A stretch of 64,000 nucleotides of DNA, from contig CAAFUF010000057.1 in assembly GCA_900766135.1 (NCBI GenBank), forward strand, positions 26,718 through 90,717, in the 5' to 3' direction. This stretch comes from Paenibacillaceae bacterium. GTDB lineage: Bacteria; Bacillota; Bacilli; Paenibacillales; Paenibacillaceae. Position 1 is the stretch's first letter. Every line of letters begins with the position of its first letter. The notes under the pieces are model-generated. The model worked only from the letters and a program-made list of their open reading frames with translations. It did no database searches and was not told the DNA's origin. The translations under genes were made by a program, and so were the position numbers. Shown piece after piece: positions 34,851 to 43,333 of the stretch.

Positions 34851-35849
34851 TTAATTCAAAATATCTTGTTTCGTAAAGACAAGGAATGAAACAACCAGCG
34901 AGCAGACGCCCCAAACCGCTAGAACAAGCAGCGAAAATCCCAGCGTCATCCCCTCGATCGGCGCCGGCGTCCCGGCCAAATAATTCGTTAAGCCCAGATT
35001 CACCATAAACAAGTACTTGGCGCTCGCCCAGGAGGAAGCCATATTCGTCAAAATATTGCCGGCGATCAGCGTCGCCATCATGATCACGATGCTCGCCGAC
35101 GTGCTGCGCACGAGCACCGACACCATGAAGGCGAGAGCGGCGACAACAATACTCACAAACCAGATCAGTCCGGCCTGCATGAAGATATATTGCCATTGCG
35201 GCACCGCGTGCACGCCCGAGATGTCCACCTCGGCCCCGCGCAGCTGAAACCCGGTAAATACCGGCAAATTCCATCCGCGGTAACCGAAAAACAACCCCGA
35301 GATCAAATAGCAAATTAAACAAGTTGATACAATGATCAAGGACACGAACATCATTAGGGTCAACAGCTTGCTCAGCAGGACTTTCCACCGTCGTACCGGC
35401 CGAGTCAGCAGCATTTTGACCGTTCCGCCCGTCCGCTCCGAAGACACGATATCCGAACCCACGCCCATAATTAACAAGGGAATGAACAGCGTGGCCGCAT
35501 TATCCAAGAACTCCCGGGTAAACGATACGCCGCCCGGTTCCCTGGGGTTCACGTCGTGTTCCAAATAATATTTCATCTGTTGAATATAAATTTGGCGGTA
35601 TTTCTTCCATTCCTCCGGCACCCGGTCGCTGCCCAGCGAATTCTGGTTGTCGGTGATCGCTTGCTGGACCTCCCGGCGCCAGTCCGTCCCGAACTTCTCT
35701 CGTTTGTCCTCGGCCTGCCGCAGCTGCGCATAGGCAAACATCGGGACCAGCACGATCAGAACAAGCAAGATGACGTAAAAGCGTTTCTTTTTGATCATCT
35801 TGATCGTTTCATTTTTTACTAAAGGAAGAATGTTATTCAATGCTTTCAC
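34851..35849 (-). CDS. ABC-2-type transporter permease
   Basis: 332 residues, six membrane segments: first near 25-42, a large outside loop (about 45-110), then TLFIPLLIMGVGSDIV, FVSLIIVSTCLICYLISGLF, VSIVVAALAFMVSVLVR and others. ERTGGTVKMLLTRPVRRWKVLLSKL is the ABC-2 permease signature. GTG at 35849 gives the length shown, but it touches the GGAAGG site; a TTG at 35840 has better spacing (8 nt) and may be the true start. Overlaps the ATPase gene. Probably exports a drug, antibiotic or lipid. Confidence 0.88.
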   Translation of the reverse strand: MKALNNILPLVKNETIKMIKKKRFYVILLVLIVLVPMFAYAQLRQAEDKREKFGTDWRREVQQAITDNQNSLGSDRVPEEWKKYRQIYIQQMKYYLEHDVNPREPGGVSFTREFLDNAATLFIPLLIMGVGSDIVSSERTGGTVKMLLTRPVRRWKVLLSKLLTLMMFVSLIIVSTCLICYLISGLFFGYRGWNLPVFTGFQLRGAEVDISGVHAVPQWQYIFMQAGLIWFVSIVVAALAFMVSVLVRSTSASIVIMMATLIAGNILTNMASSWASAKYLFMVNLGLTNYLAGTPAPIEGMTLGFSLLVLAVWGVCSLVVSFLVFTKQDILN

Positions 35850-36819
35850 CTTCCGTCATCTCCAGGAACAGCTGCTCGAGCGTCGGATTGACCTTCTGCA
35901 CGGCCTCTACCTGAACCCCCTCCTGCACCAGCCGCTGTACGAGGCCAGGGATCAGTTCCGGCTGCATTTGGGTCACGATCGCCTGGCCCCGGATGCCCGC
36001 CATGATCGTATCGTCCAGTACGTTTCCGGCTTCATTCAGCACGCTGACCCCATCCGCTGAACGCAGCAGACGCTCTCCGGGTTCCCGGGGCTCCAGTTCC
36101 CATACCACATAACTCCTATTCGCTTGAATCAGCTCGTCGACTTTGCCGACGGCCAACACGCGCCCGCGCCCGATAATCGCCACCCGGTCGCACAGCAGTT
36201 GAATTTCGCTGAGCAGGTGGCTCGATACAAACACGGCCATGCCATCTTCCGCCAGCCGACGGATGAAACCGCGCATCTCTTTGATCCCTTTGGGATCGAG
36301 GCCGTTCGTCGGTTCGTCCAGAATCAGAAGCTTCGGCCGGCCTAGCAGCGCTTGGGCAATTCCCAGCCGCTGCCGCATGCCCAGCGAATAAGTTTTGACT
36401 TTGTCGTCGATCCGGCCCGTCAGACCGACCAAGCGAACGACTTCCTCGATTCGTTTCGCCTCGATGCCCGGGATCATGCGGGCGAAATGCTCGAGGTTTT
36501 CCCGTCCGGTCAAATAACCGTAAACTTCGGGATTTTCGACGATCGACCCGACGCAGCGAAGCGCCGATTCGGGTTCTCGCTGCACGTCGTATCCGCAAAT
36601 GTGCACTTGACCTTCCGTCGGCCGAATCAAATCGACGAGCATGCGGATCGTGGTCGTTTTGCCAGCCCCATTGGGACCGAGAAACCCGAAGATCTCCCCG
36701 GCGTACACCTCGAAATTCACTTCGTGTACGATCCACTTACGGCCGATTTTCTTCTTGAGCCTCTTCACCATTAAAACAGGTTGGCGCTGCTCGGCTTGGA
36801 TCGGCTCTCGTATTCCCAT
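35833..36819 (-). CDS. ABC transporter ATP-binding protein (BcrA/NatA-like)
   Basis: 328 residues. Walker A GPNGAGKTTTIRML, signature YSLGMRQRLGIAQALLG, Walker B LLILDEPTNGLDP and the switch His in SSHLLSEIQ. The C-terminal 100 residues (from about 225) are the extra domain typical of ABC-2 exporter ATPases. Pairs with the permease gene, which starts inside its 3' end. Substrate unknown. Confidence 0.92.
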   Translation of the reverse strand: MGIREPIQAEQRQPVLMVKRLKKKIGRKWIVHEVNFEVYAGEIFGFLGPNGAGKTTTIRMLVDLIRPTEGQVHICGYDVQREPESALRCVGSIVENPEVYGYLTGRENLEHFARMIPGIEAKRIEEVVRLVGLTGRIDDKVKTYSLGMRQRLGIAQALLGRPKLLILDEPTNGLDPKGIKEMRGFIRRLAEDGMAVFVSSHLLSEIQLLCDRVAIIGRGRVLAVGKVDELIQANRSYVVWELEPREPGERLLRSADGVSVLNEAGNVLDDTIMAGIRGQAIVTQMQPELIPGLVQRLVQEGVQVEAVQKVNPTLEQLFLEMTEGESIE

Positions 36820-36863
36820 CGCCGTCTCACTCCTTCCTTAGTTCCTTCGGCAATAGACCGGAT

Positions 36864-37667
36864 TTAGCGCGCGATGCCCTGTGCCATCCGTTCGGCAATC
36901 GCCTGATAGCCGTCATTGTTCGGGTGAAAATGGTCGCTCGACAAATAACGGGACGAGTTATTCGTGAACAAGTCATAGGTTGGAACCACCAACGTCCCCT
37001 CATATTTCCCGAGTGCTTTCATCGCCATCGCGTTCCAACGCGCCACTGCGCCATTGCCGATGTCCCGCATCCCTTCCAGGTCGCTGAACGGATTATATAA
37101 ACCAACGTAGACAAGCAGTGCCTGCACGTTAATTTTCTTGATTTGGGCAACGACCTGCTCGAAACTCGCCGAGCTTTTGTCGATCGCCGCGTCGATTTCC
37201 GCTTGGGTCGGCACCTGTTCTCCCGAGGTCAACGCTTCCGTGCCGTTAAACAAATCATTGCCTCCAATGGATAACAGAATAATCCCTGCCTGCTGCAAGG
37301 CATACTTCACTCCGGGATCCTCCAACATCGGCAGTAGCTCTTCCGTTGTTAGCCCGTTGATTCCCAGGTTATTGACCAGCTTGGAGGTGGCGCCTTCCTT
37401 ATTCAATAAATCCACCGTCCGCCTTGCAAATCCGCTTCCCGTATCGTCCCCGGTCCCTTTGGCCAAGGAATCCCCGATAGACGTCACATCCCAAGCTCCG
37501 GCTTTGACGGCCTGTTCGGTACGGGACGGCGATATCGCCTGAGTACCGGCTTTAGCCGACGGATTGGCAATATCCGACACCGCATAAACGAAGCCCGCCA
37601 GAAGGAGTACGGTAGATGCGGCGGAAGCCAATCCCGCCCATCTCCAGATTCGGGACGTCCTGTTCAT
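36864..37667 (-). CDS. SGNH/GDSL-family lipase/esterase, membrane anchored or secreted
   Basis: 267 residues from ATG 37667 (GGGGGAAG 7 nt upstream). An N-terminal membrane or signal segment (AGLASAASTVLLLAGFVYAV) is followed by the SGNH blocks: VTSIGDSLAKGTGDDTGSGFARR (Ser of GDS), NLGINGLTTEELL (Gly), LLSIGGNDLF (Asn) and the C-terminal DHFHPNNDGYQ (Asp, His). These are the catalytic residues of block I, II, III and V. Acts outside the membrane on an ester of unknown type. A 44-nt gap separates it from the ATPase gene downstream, so cotranscription is possible. Confidence 0.92.
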   Translation of the reverse strand: MNRTSRIWRWAGLASAASTVLLLAGFVYAVSDIANPSAKAGTQAISPSRTEQAVKAGAWDVTSIGDSLAKGTGDDTGSGFARRTVDLLNKEGATSKLVNNLGINGLTTEELLPMLEDPGVKYALQQAGIILLSIGGNDLFNGTEALTSGEQVPTQAEIDAAIDKSSASFEQVVAQIKKINVQALLVYVGLYNPFSDLEGMRDIGNGAVARWNAMAMKALGKYEGTLVVPTYDLFTNNSSRYLSSDHFHPNNDGYQAIAERMAQGIAR

Positions 37668-37810
37668 GCCACTTCCCCCTGTTCCGTCTGAGTCCCCTAA
37701 CATACGCTTACTTAGATAAACTCTCCAACTTATGTAAATAACATAAAACTTCTTGTGAAGAGATGCAAATTTTCACGAAAAAAGGACTAGCTTTTTGTAA
37801 GTTACGGAGT

Positions 37811-37816
37811 TATAAT
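37811..37816 (+). promoter_or_regulatory. -10 element before tRNA-Lys
   Basis: A perfect TATAAT lies 31 nt before the tRNA 5' end. The -35 is poor (TAGCTT at 37788-37793 with 17 nt spacing). Confidence 0.4.
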
Positions 37817-37847
37817 ATTAAACGTTCCTGAAAAAACTTCACATTAC

Positions 37848-37920
37848 GGGTTATTAGCTTAGCTGGTAGAGCAGCCGACTCTTAATCGGCAGGTCGCAGG
37901 TTCGACCCCTGCATAACCCA
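37848..37920 (+). tRNA. tRNA-Lys, anticodon CTT
   Basis: 73 nt folding as a full cloverleaf: acceptor GGGTTAT (37848-37854) with ATAACCC (37913-37919), D arm GCTT/GAGC, anticodon stem GCCGA/TCGGC with loop CTCTTAA and anticodon CTT at 37881-37883, T stem GCAGG/CCTGC with TTCGACC loop. No CCA is encoded (discriminator A, then TTTA). Reads AAG codons. A terminator follows. Confidence 0.97.
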
Positions 37921-37923
37921 TTT

Positions 37924-37969
37924 ATAGCATCCTCCACTGCAACGGCAGCTTGGGGGATGTTATTTTTTT
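37924..37969 (+). terminator. terminator after tRNA-Lys
   Basis: ATAGCATCCTCC (37924-37935) pairs, with G-T pairs, to GGGGATGTTAT (ending 37962), then seven T residues (37963-37969). Confidence 0.85.
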
Positions 37970-37984
37970 GTCCGTTCATGGCGT

Positions 37985-38029
37985 TAAAAAAGCGCGGGAA
38001 CCGAGGTTGTTGCCTCGTTCTCGCGCTTT
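37985..38029 (-). terminator. terminator after DUF4178 gene
   Basis: AAAGCGCGGGAACCGAGG (37989-38006) pairs with the complement at 38013-38029; on the minus strand six T residues follow (AAAAAA at 37985-37990). Ends the pspA operon. Confidence 0.9.
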
Positions 38030-38074
38030 ACCGCGCTTCTTGCCAAGGATCCGCGTCCGCCCAACGCTGCCGCT

Positions 38075-38581
38075 TTAGTTGGCACGAATGACTTTAACGT
38101 CGGCTGAGATCACCTTAACGCCTTCGTACAACATAAACCGCCCGTTTTGCCACTCGATGCGCAGCAGCTTGCTGTCGTCCGATTGATATTGCCAGACATG
38201 CTGCTCCCCGCCTTGCAGAAACGGCGTCTTGCCGACGACGGACACATAACCGCCGTACTCTTCCTCCAGAAAATACAAGGTTCCGTCCAGTTCCATTTGC
38301 GACGGTACCTCGGACGGATCGTCCAGCCGTCCGTCGATCGGCTGATACAGCTGGTATTGCAGCATCTCGCGCTCCTCGACCAGCAGGTAGCTGATGCGGC
38401 TGCCGTCCTGAAGCGTCAGGACAACCGCATTACGGCTCCGGTTACCGACCCGGCCGGTCACCTCGTACGAGACGAGCGATACCTCGCAGATATCGCCGGG
38501 AGCCAGGGCAAGCATGCTCTTCTCCGCGATCGGCGGTTCCGGTTTGGCAAACAGGTTGCCGATTCTTTTCCATACGCTCAT
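38075..38581 (-). CDS. DUF4178 domain protein, downstream of pspA
   Basis: 168 residues, almost all one DUF4178-like domain: GDICEVSLVSYEVTGRVGNRSRNAVVLTLQDGSRISYLLVEER, then WQYQSDDSKLLRIEWQNG. No signal or membrane segment. It starts 33 nt after the pspA stop and is likely cotranscribed. DUF4178 genes often accompany PspA-like proteins and membrane stress operons; function is unknown. Confidence 0.82.
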   Translation of the reverse strand: MSVWKRIGNLFAKPEPPIAEKSMLALAPGDICEVSLVSYEVTGRVGNRSRNAVVLTLQDGSRISYLLVEEREMLQYQLYQPIDGRLDDPSEVPSQMELDGTLYFLEEEYGGYVSVVGKTPFLQGGEQHVWQYQSDDSKLLRIEWQNGRFMLYEGVKVISADVKVIRAN

Positions 38582-38614
38582 GTTAGGTCAGGCCTCGCTT
38601 TAGGATCGATTCGC

Positions 38615-39286
38615 TTATTTTTTATCCTCGTATTGTTTCATCAGCTCGGCCAATTCCGCTTCCACGGCGGCGTCCTTGTTCAAGCCTTCGAATTCTTCGT
38701 CGAGGGACTTGCCCTTGGCGTTCAATTCATTGCTGGCTTCAGCCTGGGCCTCCATTTGCAGCATCTTCTCTTCCATCCGCTTCAGGCCGCTTGACGCAGA
38801 ATCGGCGTTAAACCCGGACATCGTCTTGTTGATTTCGTTCTGAGCCTTCGCCGCGTTGTAACGGGCTACCAGCGTTTCACGCTTGTTTTTCATTTCCGTC
38901 AGCTGTTTGCGCATTTCCTCGAGCTTCGCACGAAGATTATCGGCTGCGGCTTTGTTCTGATCGTAGCTGGCTTTGTATTCCGCCATCTTTGTTTCGGCCG
39001 CTTTCTTCTCCTCCAACGCGCGGCGGGCCAGGTCGACGTTCTGAGCTTGAGCCGCCTGATGCGCTTGCTGCGTACGGCGCTCAACCAAAGCTTCCTGCTC
39101 TTCGTACAAGCCTTTGAACTTCTTCTCAATCGCGATCTGGGCGGCAACCGCCTTCTCCGCGTCTTCGAGGTCTTCCTGCATATCGCGGATATATTGGTCG
39201 GTCAACTTGATCGGATCTTCCGCTTTGTCGATCAAAGCGTTGATATTGGACATCGTTAAATCGCGCAATCTTTTAAAAATGGACAT
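38615..39286 (-). CDS. pspA: PspA/IM30 (phage shock protein A) family membrane-remodelling protein
   Basis: 223 residues, nearly all alpha-helical coiled coil. The N-terminus MSIFKRLRDLTMSNINALIDKAEDPIKLTDQYIRDMQEDL is the amphipathic helix and start of the PspA domain. GGGAGG precedes the ATG. In Bacillus, pspA (liaH relatives included) belongs to envelope-stress responses, coating and stabilising the cytoplasmic membrane. Here a clear SigW-type promoter lies 44-69 nt upstream. Followed by a DUF4178 gene. Confidence 0.94.
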   Translation of the reverse strand: MSIFKRLRDLTMSNINALIDKAEDPIKLTDQYIRDMQEDLEDAEKAVAAQIAIEKKFKGLYEEQEALVERRTQQAHQAAQAQNVDLARRALEEKKAAETKMAEYKASYDQNKAAADNLRAKLEEMRKQLTEMKNKRETLVARYNAAKAQNEINKTMSGFNADSASSGLKRMEEKMLQMEAQAEASNELNAKGKSLDEEFEGLNKDAAVEAELAELMKQYEDKK

Positions 39287-39329
39287 TTGTTTTTTCCTCC
39301 CGATTGAAATATCAGATTATGCTTATGTT

Positions 39330-39355
39330 TACGCTGCAGAATTCGGGAGGTTTCA
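39330..39355 (-). promoter_or_regulatory. SigW-type (ECF) promoter of pspA
   Basis: On the minus strand TGAAAC (39350-39355) and CGTA (39330-39333) with exactly 16 nt between, the SigW consensus of Bacillus subtilis, where pspA is also a SigW target. The transcript would begin about 39323, 36 nt before the pspA start. Confidence 0.85.
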
Positions 39356-39615
39356 ATAAAATAATTCGGATTGGCAATCGCAAAGAAGATTTCATGCGCT
39401 TCGGAAGGCCGCCGTGTGAAATGTTCTTGCGATCGCTGTTGTTCGCGAATTTCTTGGATCCACTAAATCATACGCAGTAGAAATCCGCTCGCAAGGGCGA
39501 CCACTATCGTTTCTACAGAATCATTTCACCCTCTGGCCTCGTACGCTCTGTATCCCCTTGAAAACCTCTCCCCCAATCCGGGTAACTCTACCATAACCGA
39601 TGCAACTCCACTTGA
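39356..39615. other. non-coding stretch upstream of pspA, no gene seen
   Basis: No ORF with a start and Shine-Dalgarno site, no RNA fold recognised. Together with the repeat element at 39616-39804 and the stretch to 39887 it forms the longest gene-free gap of the window (39287-39951). Confidence 0.6.
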
Positions 39616-39804
39616 TTCTAACGGAACGTAGAGACGCTATTTGACCATTCCCCGGTCATTTCCTGTTCTAACGGAACCAGCAGCCGCTATTTGCCTCAAA
39701 ATACAGCTGCTGGAGCCCATTTGGAGCAAATAAGGTCTCCTCGATCCGTTAGGGTTCCTAATCCTGCGTCTATCGCCAAATAACGTCTCTCAGTTCCGTT
39801 AAAA
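39616..39804. repeat. symmetric array of four 28-bp repeat units (two forward, two reverse)
   Basis: Forward units at 39616-39643 and 39666-39693, reverse units at 39727-39754 and 39777-39804. All share the core TAACGGAAC or near it, then AGAGACG-like bases and TATTTG. Units in each pair lie 50 bp apart. The four units are mirror-symmetric about 39710 (39616+39804 = 39666+39754). Within the array CCAGCAGC and GCTGCTGG can form a stem. No coding capacity. Confidence 0.85.
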
Positions 39805-39887
39805 CTCAACATGCACGTTCAATCGCGATTCACCGGTCATTCACCTGTCCAAACACACCATTCGCTTCCGCTGGCTCAGCTAACAAC

Positions 39888-39920
39888 AAAAAAGAGCCCC
39901 GCGTCTCGCCAGGCTCCTCT
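39888..39920 (-). terminator. terminator after CAP-domain gene
   Basis: GAGCC (39894-39898) and GGCTC (39912-39916), extended imperfectly by AAGAG/CTCTT; six T residues follow on the minus strand (39888-39893). Confidence 0.75.
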
Positions 39921-39951
39921 TATCTTCATGCTCGCACAAAAAACGCGAGCT

Positions 39952-40491
39952 TCATTTCCCGATAAACTCCTGCACCCAATACCCATTATAATACCCGACA
40001 CCGATCAGATTGTATTGGGGGTTGAGGATATTCGCTTTATGGCCGGGGCTGTCCATCCAATCCTTGACCACTTCCTCGGCGGAGCGCTGGCCTTTGCCGA
40101 TGTTCTCACCCGCGTAGAGGTAGGTGATATTGGATGCATCCATCATATCGAAAGGAGAGCCGTATTTCGGCGACGTATGGCTGAAATACCCGGTTTTGAA
40201 CATGTCAATGGCTTTGGTCTTGGCCATTTTCGTTAAATTGGTGTGGACCATCAACGGCTTCAGCCCGGCGTCCTTCCGCTCTTTGTTCACGAGCTCGACG
40301 ACCTTGGACGCGTTTTGCGTCTGAATTTGCGCGTAGACCGCCGCAAGCGACTTCGATGTGCCGCCGGCCTTCGCTGCAGCCTGTGCGGTGCCCATGCCGA
40401 TCAGCCCGCCTCCTTGCCCCGTCGTCAGAGTCAACGCCAAGGCCGCAATTAGCAGCCCGGCTGAGCCGATTTTTTTGCTCCATTTCTTCAT
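39952..40491 (-). CDS. secreted CAP-domain (SCP/PR1-like) protein, YkwD type
   Basis: 179 residues. Signal peptide (MKKWSKKIGSAGLLIAALAL to AQA, about residue 38), then a CAP domain of about 125 residues: VVELVNKERKDAGLKPLMVHTNLTKMAKTKAIDMFKTGYFSHTSP, YAGENIGKGQRSAEEVVKDWMDSPGHKANILNPQYNLIGVGYY. The conserved HTSP, GENI and GHKANIL motifs are present. GGGAGGAG precedes the ATG. Role in the envelope or outside the cell unknown for Bacillales relatives; some are spore coat proteins. Confidence 0.93.
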   Translation of the reverse strand: MKKWSKKIGSAGLLIAALALTLTTGQGGGLIGMGTAQAAAKAGGTSKSLAAVYAQIQTQNASKVVELVNKERKDAGLKPLMVHTNLTKMAKTKAIDMFKTGYFSHTSPKYGSPFDMMDASNITYLYAGENIGKGQRSAEEVVKDWMDSPGHKANILNPQYNLIGVGYYNGYWVQEFIGK

Positions 40492-40512
40492 GATGATTTG
40501 CTCCTCCCAGCC

Positions 40513-40540
40513 ATTATCCCGTTTTGCCGTTTCTTGTCAC
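40513..40540 (-). promoter_or_regulatory. SigA-type promoter of CAP-domain gene
   Basis: On the minus strand GTGACA (40535-40540), 16 nt, GATAAT (40513-40518), 22 nt before the ATG. Confidence 0.5.
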
Positions 40541-40582
40541 ATTTTAACATATTTCGAGGAGATCCGCTTGCTCAAAAAATGG

Positions 40583-40610
40583 AAAAAGAGCGGCTCTTGA
40601 GCCGCTCTTT
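40583..40610 (-). terminator. terminator after mglC
   Basis: AAAGAGCGGCT (40585-40595) and AGCCGCTCTTT (40600-40610) with a 4-nt loop. T residues follow on the minus strand. Ends the mgl operon. Confidence 0.92.
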
Positions 40611-40626
40611 AGCGCCTAACCCTATT

Positions 40627-41637
40627 TTATTTCTTGCTTGCGTATTTGCGCATATCGAATGCGACGGCAGCCACGATAATCGCGCCTTTGATGATTTGCT
40701 GCCAGTAAGGACCTACGCCAACGAAGGTCAAGCCGTAATTGATAACCGTAAAGATCAGCACGCCGGCCATGATGCCCGGAACCGTACCGATGCCGCCTGT
40801 AGTGGACACGCCGCCCACGACGCAGGCTGCGATCGCGTCAAGCTCGTACATGTTACCATAGTTGTTCGTTGCGCCGCCGGTTCTGGCTGCTTCCAGCACA
40901 CCGGCCAAGCCGTATAGAGCACCCGCGATGGAGTAAATGAGGATCAAATATTTGGTTACGTTAATCCCCGATACTTTTGCGGCCTGCTCGTTGCCGCCGA
41001 TGGCGTACATATTTTTGCCGAGCCGCGTCTTGTTGAACATCACCCATACGATCGCGCAGACGACAATCGCGATGATTACGATATAAGGAATGGAGAAGTC
41101 CCAGTTCTTGAACAAAGCTCCCGAACCTAACGTTGTGAAGTCGCTGCGCAATCCGCCGATTGGCTGGGATTGGTTAGGCTCCGTGTCGAAGTACAAGGAG
41201 TTGATCCCGTAGATGGCTACCATCGTGCCCAGTGTGGCAATAAACGGGGGAACCTTGAACTTGGATACGATGACCCCGTTAATCAGGCCGAAGAGCAGGC
41301 CAACGGCAATTGCGATCAAGATCGGTACGAACAACGGAAGTTCCGGCAAATTCGGGAAGAAACGACGAGCATAATCGGCTTCTTGCAACATGGAAGCGGA
41401 GACGACCGCCGTCAGCCCGACCATCCGGCCGGCGGACAAGTCGGTACCACCCGTAATCAGGATAAACGCTACCCCGAGGGCGATGATCACCCGGGTAGAC
41501 GATTGGATCAAAATATCGCGTAACGTATTCAGTCCGATAAAGTTCGGGTCATAAACGGCGATGCCGATGAGCAGCACGGCCAAAACGATATAAATGGCAT
41601 TTTCGGTCACAAAACTTTGCAATTTCTTGGTATTCAT
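40627..41637 (-). CDS. mglC: galactose/methyl-galactoside ABC transporter permease
   Basis: 336 residues with about eight to ten membrane segments. Ribose/galactose-type permease: GLNTLRDILIQSSTRVIIALGVAFILITGGTDLSAGRMVG and the loop GGNEQAAKVSGINV, which contacts the ATPase. GGAGGAG lies 8 nt before the ATG. Third gene of mglBAC; the operon ends at the terminator behind it. Imports D-galactose or related monosaccharides with MglA and MglB. Confidence 0.94.
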   Translation of the reverse strand: MNTKKLQSFVTENAIYIVLAVLLIGIAVYDPNFIGLNTLRDILIQSSTRVIIALGVAFILITGGTDLSAGRMVGLTAVVSASMLQEADYARRFFPNLPELPLFVPILIAIAVGLLFGLINGVIVSKFKVPPFIATLGTMVAIYGINSLYFDTEPNQSQPIGGLRSDFTTLGSGALFKNWDFSIPYIVIIAIVVCAIVWVMFNKTRLGKNMYAIGGNEQAAKVSGINVTKYLILIYSIAGALYGLAGVLEAARTGGATNNYGNMYELDAIAACVVGGVSTTGGIGTVPGIMAGVLIFTVINYGLTFVGVGPYWQQIIKGAIIVAAVAFDMRKYASKK

Positions 41638-41660
41638 GATTTTCTCCTCCTTCGCAATCC

Positions 41661-43166
41661 TTAGTGCTGGGCTGCCAGACGCATTATTTCTTCTTCCGTA
41701 GCCTTGTCTCCATCCACGATTCCCGTAAGACGGCCTTCGGACATTACCATGACACGGTCGGACATCCCAAGCAGTTCAGGCATCTCGGATGAAATCATGA
41801 TGATGCTTTTGCCTTGCTGTGCCAAATCCGCAATAATGGAATAAATTTCGTATTTTGCCCCGACGTCGATCCCGCGCGTCGGTTCGTCCAGCAACAAAAT
41901 TTCCGGTTCGGTGAGCAGCCAACGGGCCAGCAGAACCTTTTGCTGATTCCCGCCCGAAAGGTTCATGATCAGCGTTTTAGGTGACGGCGTTTTCGTCCGC
42001 AGTTTCTCGACCATTTGATTGGCTTCGGCCTTTTTCTTCCGGTCATTCAGCAGGCCGTAAGGCGTCACATAACGATCCAGGTTAGCGATCGCCGCGTTTT
42101 CGTGTACGGAGAGTACCGGGAAAATACCGGTCGTGCGGCGTTCCTCCGTCAGCAGCGCCAATCCGTGCTTTTTGGCTTCGCCGGCACTTCGGATCTTTAC
42201 CTCTTTACCATTAATCAAGATCGTGCCCGACTGGATTTCGCGAAGGCCGAACAACGCTTCGATCAGCTCGGTGCGCTGGGCTCCGACCAGACCGCCTACG
42301 CCAAGGATTTCCCCTTTACGCAGCTCGAACGATACGTCTTTAAACGAATTTGGATTGCTGGACGTCAGCTTCTCCACCTTCATAATGACGCCGTTCGGCA
42401 CGTTGTGCCGGTCCGGGAACCGCTGCGTCAAATCGCGGCCGACCATTTTGGAGATAATGAGGTCGGTAGTCATTTCGGCCGCCGGCCAAGTACCGATCTT
42501 CTTGCCGTCGCGCATGATCGTAACATCGTCGGAGATCCGCAGGATTTCCTCCATTTTGTGCGAGATGTAGATGATCGACACGCCGCGTTTCTTCAAATCA
42601 TTAATGATCCGGAACAGGTGCTCAACCTCGACGCTGGTCAAGGAAGAGGTAGGTTCGTCCATGACGATGATCTGCGAGTTGAACGATACCGCTTTGGCGA
42701 TTTCGATCGACTGGATTTTCGAAACGGACAATTTGCCGACGATCGTTTCCGGATTCAAATCGATATCTAACTGCTTAAACAGCTCTTCCGTATCCCGGTA
42801 CATCTTCTTATGGTCAACGAATTGGAGAGGCCCCCATCCTTTCATCGGGAAACGTCCGAGCCAGATATTTTCCATGACATTGCGGAAAGGCACCGGATGC
42901 AGCTCCTGGTGAATCATCGAAACCCCAAGCTTCAGCGCATCGCTGGAATTGTTGATTTCCGCTTTTTGACCATTCAGCACAATTTCGCCCCCGTCCGGCT
43001 TGTAAATCCCGAACAGGCATTTCATCAGCGTCGATTTGCCGGCCCCGTTTTCGCCCATCAGCGCATGAACGGTACCGGGTCTGACCTGCAGCGTTACGCC
43101 ATCCAGCGCTTTGACGCCGGGAAATTCCTTGGTGATGCCCTTCATCTCGAGCATGTATTCAGACAT
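41661..43166 (-). CDS. mglA: galactose/methyl-galactoside ABC transporter ATP-binding protein
   Basis: 501 residues with two ATPase domains in tandem. The N-terminal one has Walker A GENGAGKST, Walker B IVMDEPTSSL and signature-like LSVSKIQSIEIAKAV. The C-terminal one has a degenerate P-loop GGLVGAQRTEL and a proper signature LSGGNQQKVLLARWLL, with Walker B LLLDEPTRGIDVG. This double-domain layout with a defective second site is usual for CUT2 sugar importers. Lies between mglB and mglC. Confidence 0.95.
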   Translation of the reverse strand: MSEYMLEMKGITKEFPGVKALDGVTLQVRPGTVHALMGENGAGKSTLMKCLFGIYKPDGGEIVLNGQKAEINNSSDALKLGVSMIHQELHPVPFRNVMENIWLGRFPMKGWGPLQFVDHKKMYRDTEELFKQLDIDLNPETIVGKLSVSKIQSIEIAKAVSFNSQIIVMDEPTSSLTSVEVEHLFRIINDLKKRGVSIIYISHKMEEILRISDDVTIMRDGKKIGTWPAAEMTTDLIISKMVGRDLTQRFPDRHNVPNGVIMKVEKLTSSNPNSFKDVSFELRKGEILGVGGLVGAQRTELIEALFGLREIQSGTILINGKEVKIRSAGEAKKHGLALLTEERRTTGIFPVLSVHENAAIANLDRYVTPYGLLNDRKKKAEANQMVEKLRTKTPSPKTLIMNLSGGNQQKVLLARWLLTEPEILLLDEPTRGIDVGAKYEIYSIIADLAQQGKSIIMISSEMPELLGMSDRVMVMSEGRLTGIVDGDKATEEEIMRLAAQH

Positions 43167-43239
43167 TGATTTCGCCCCCTGATCATTTCTTTCGCTTTAG
43201 AGGCACAGCATGGTTCCCTCCGGTGTTCCTATCCCTGCG

Positions 43240-43280
43240 AAAAAACCGGGAGGTCCGTACCCTTCGGCATCGAACCTCCC
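43240..43280 (-). terminator. intra-operon terminator-like hairpin between mglB and mglA
   Basis: GGGAGGT (43248-43254) and ACCTCCC (43274-43280); on the minus strand T residues follow (43240-43245). Probably a partial terminator or mRNA-stabilising stem that gives more binding protein than transporter. Confidence 0.75.
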
Positions 43281-43333
43281 ATTTTGTCCTTGCGAATATG
43301 AGAAGTCCTGCTGATTACCTGCTTGCCGTGCTC

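Noticed and set aside
34540..35388. 282-codon minus-strand frame across the permease/parE junction
   Set aside because: Overlaps the ends of parE and the ABC permease in another frame; no motif and no Shine-Dalgarno site.
39616..39804. CRISPR array
   Set aside because: Only four units, two in each orientation, with unequal matches and no cas genes; the arrangement is mirror-symmetric, not tandem.
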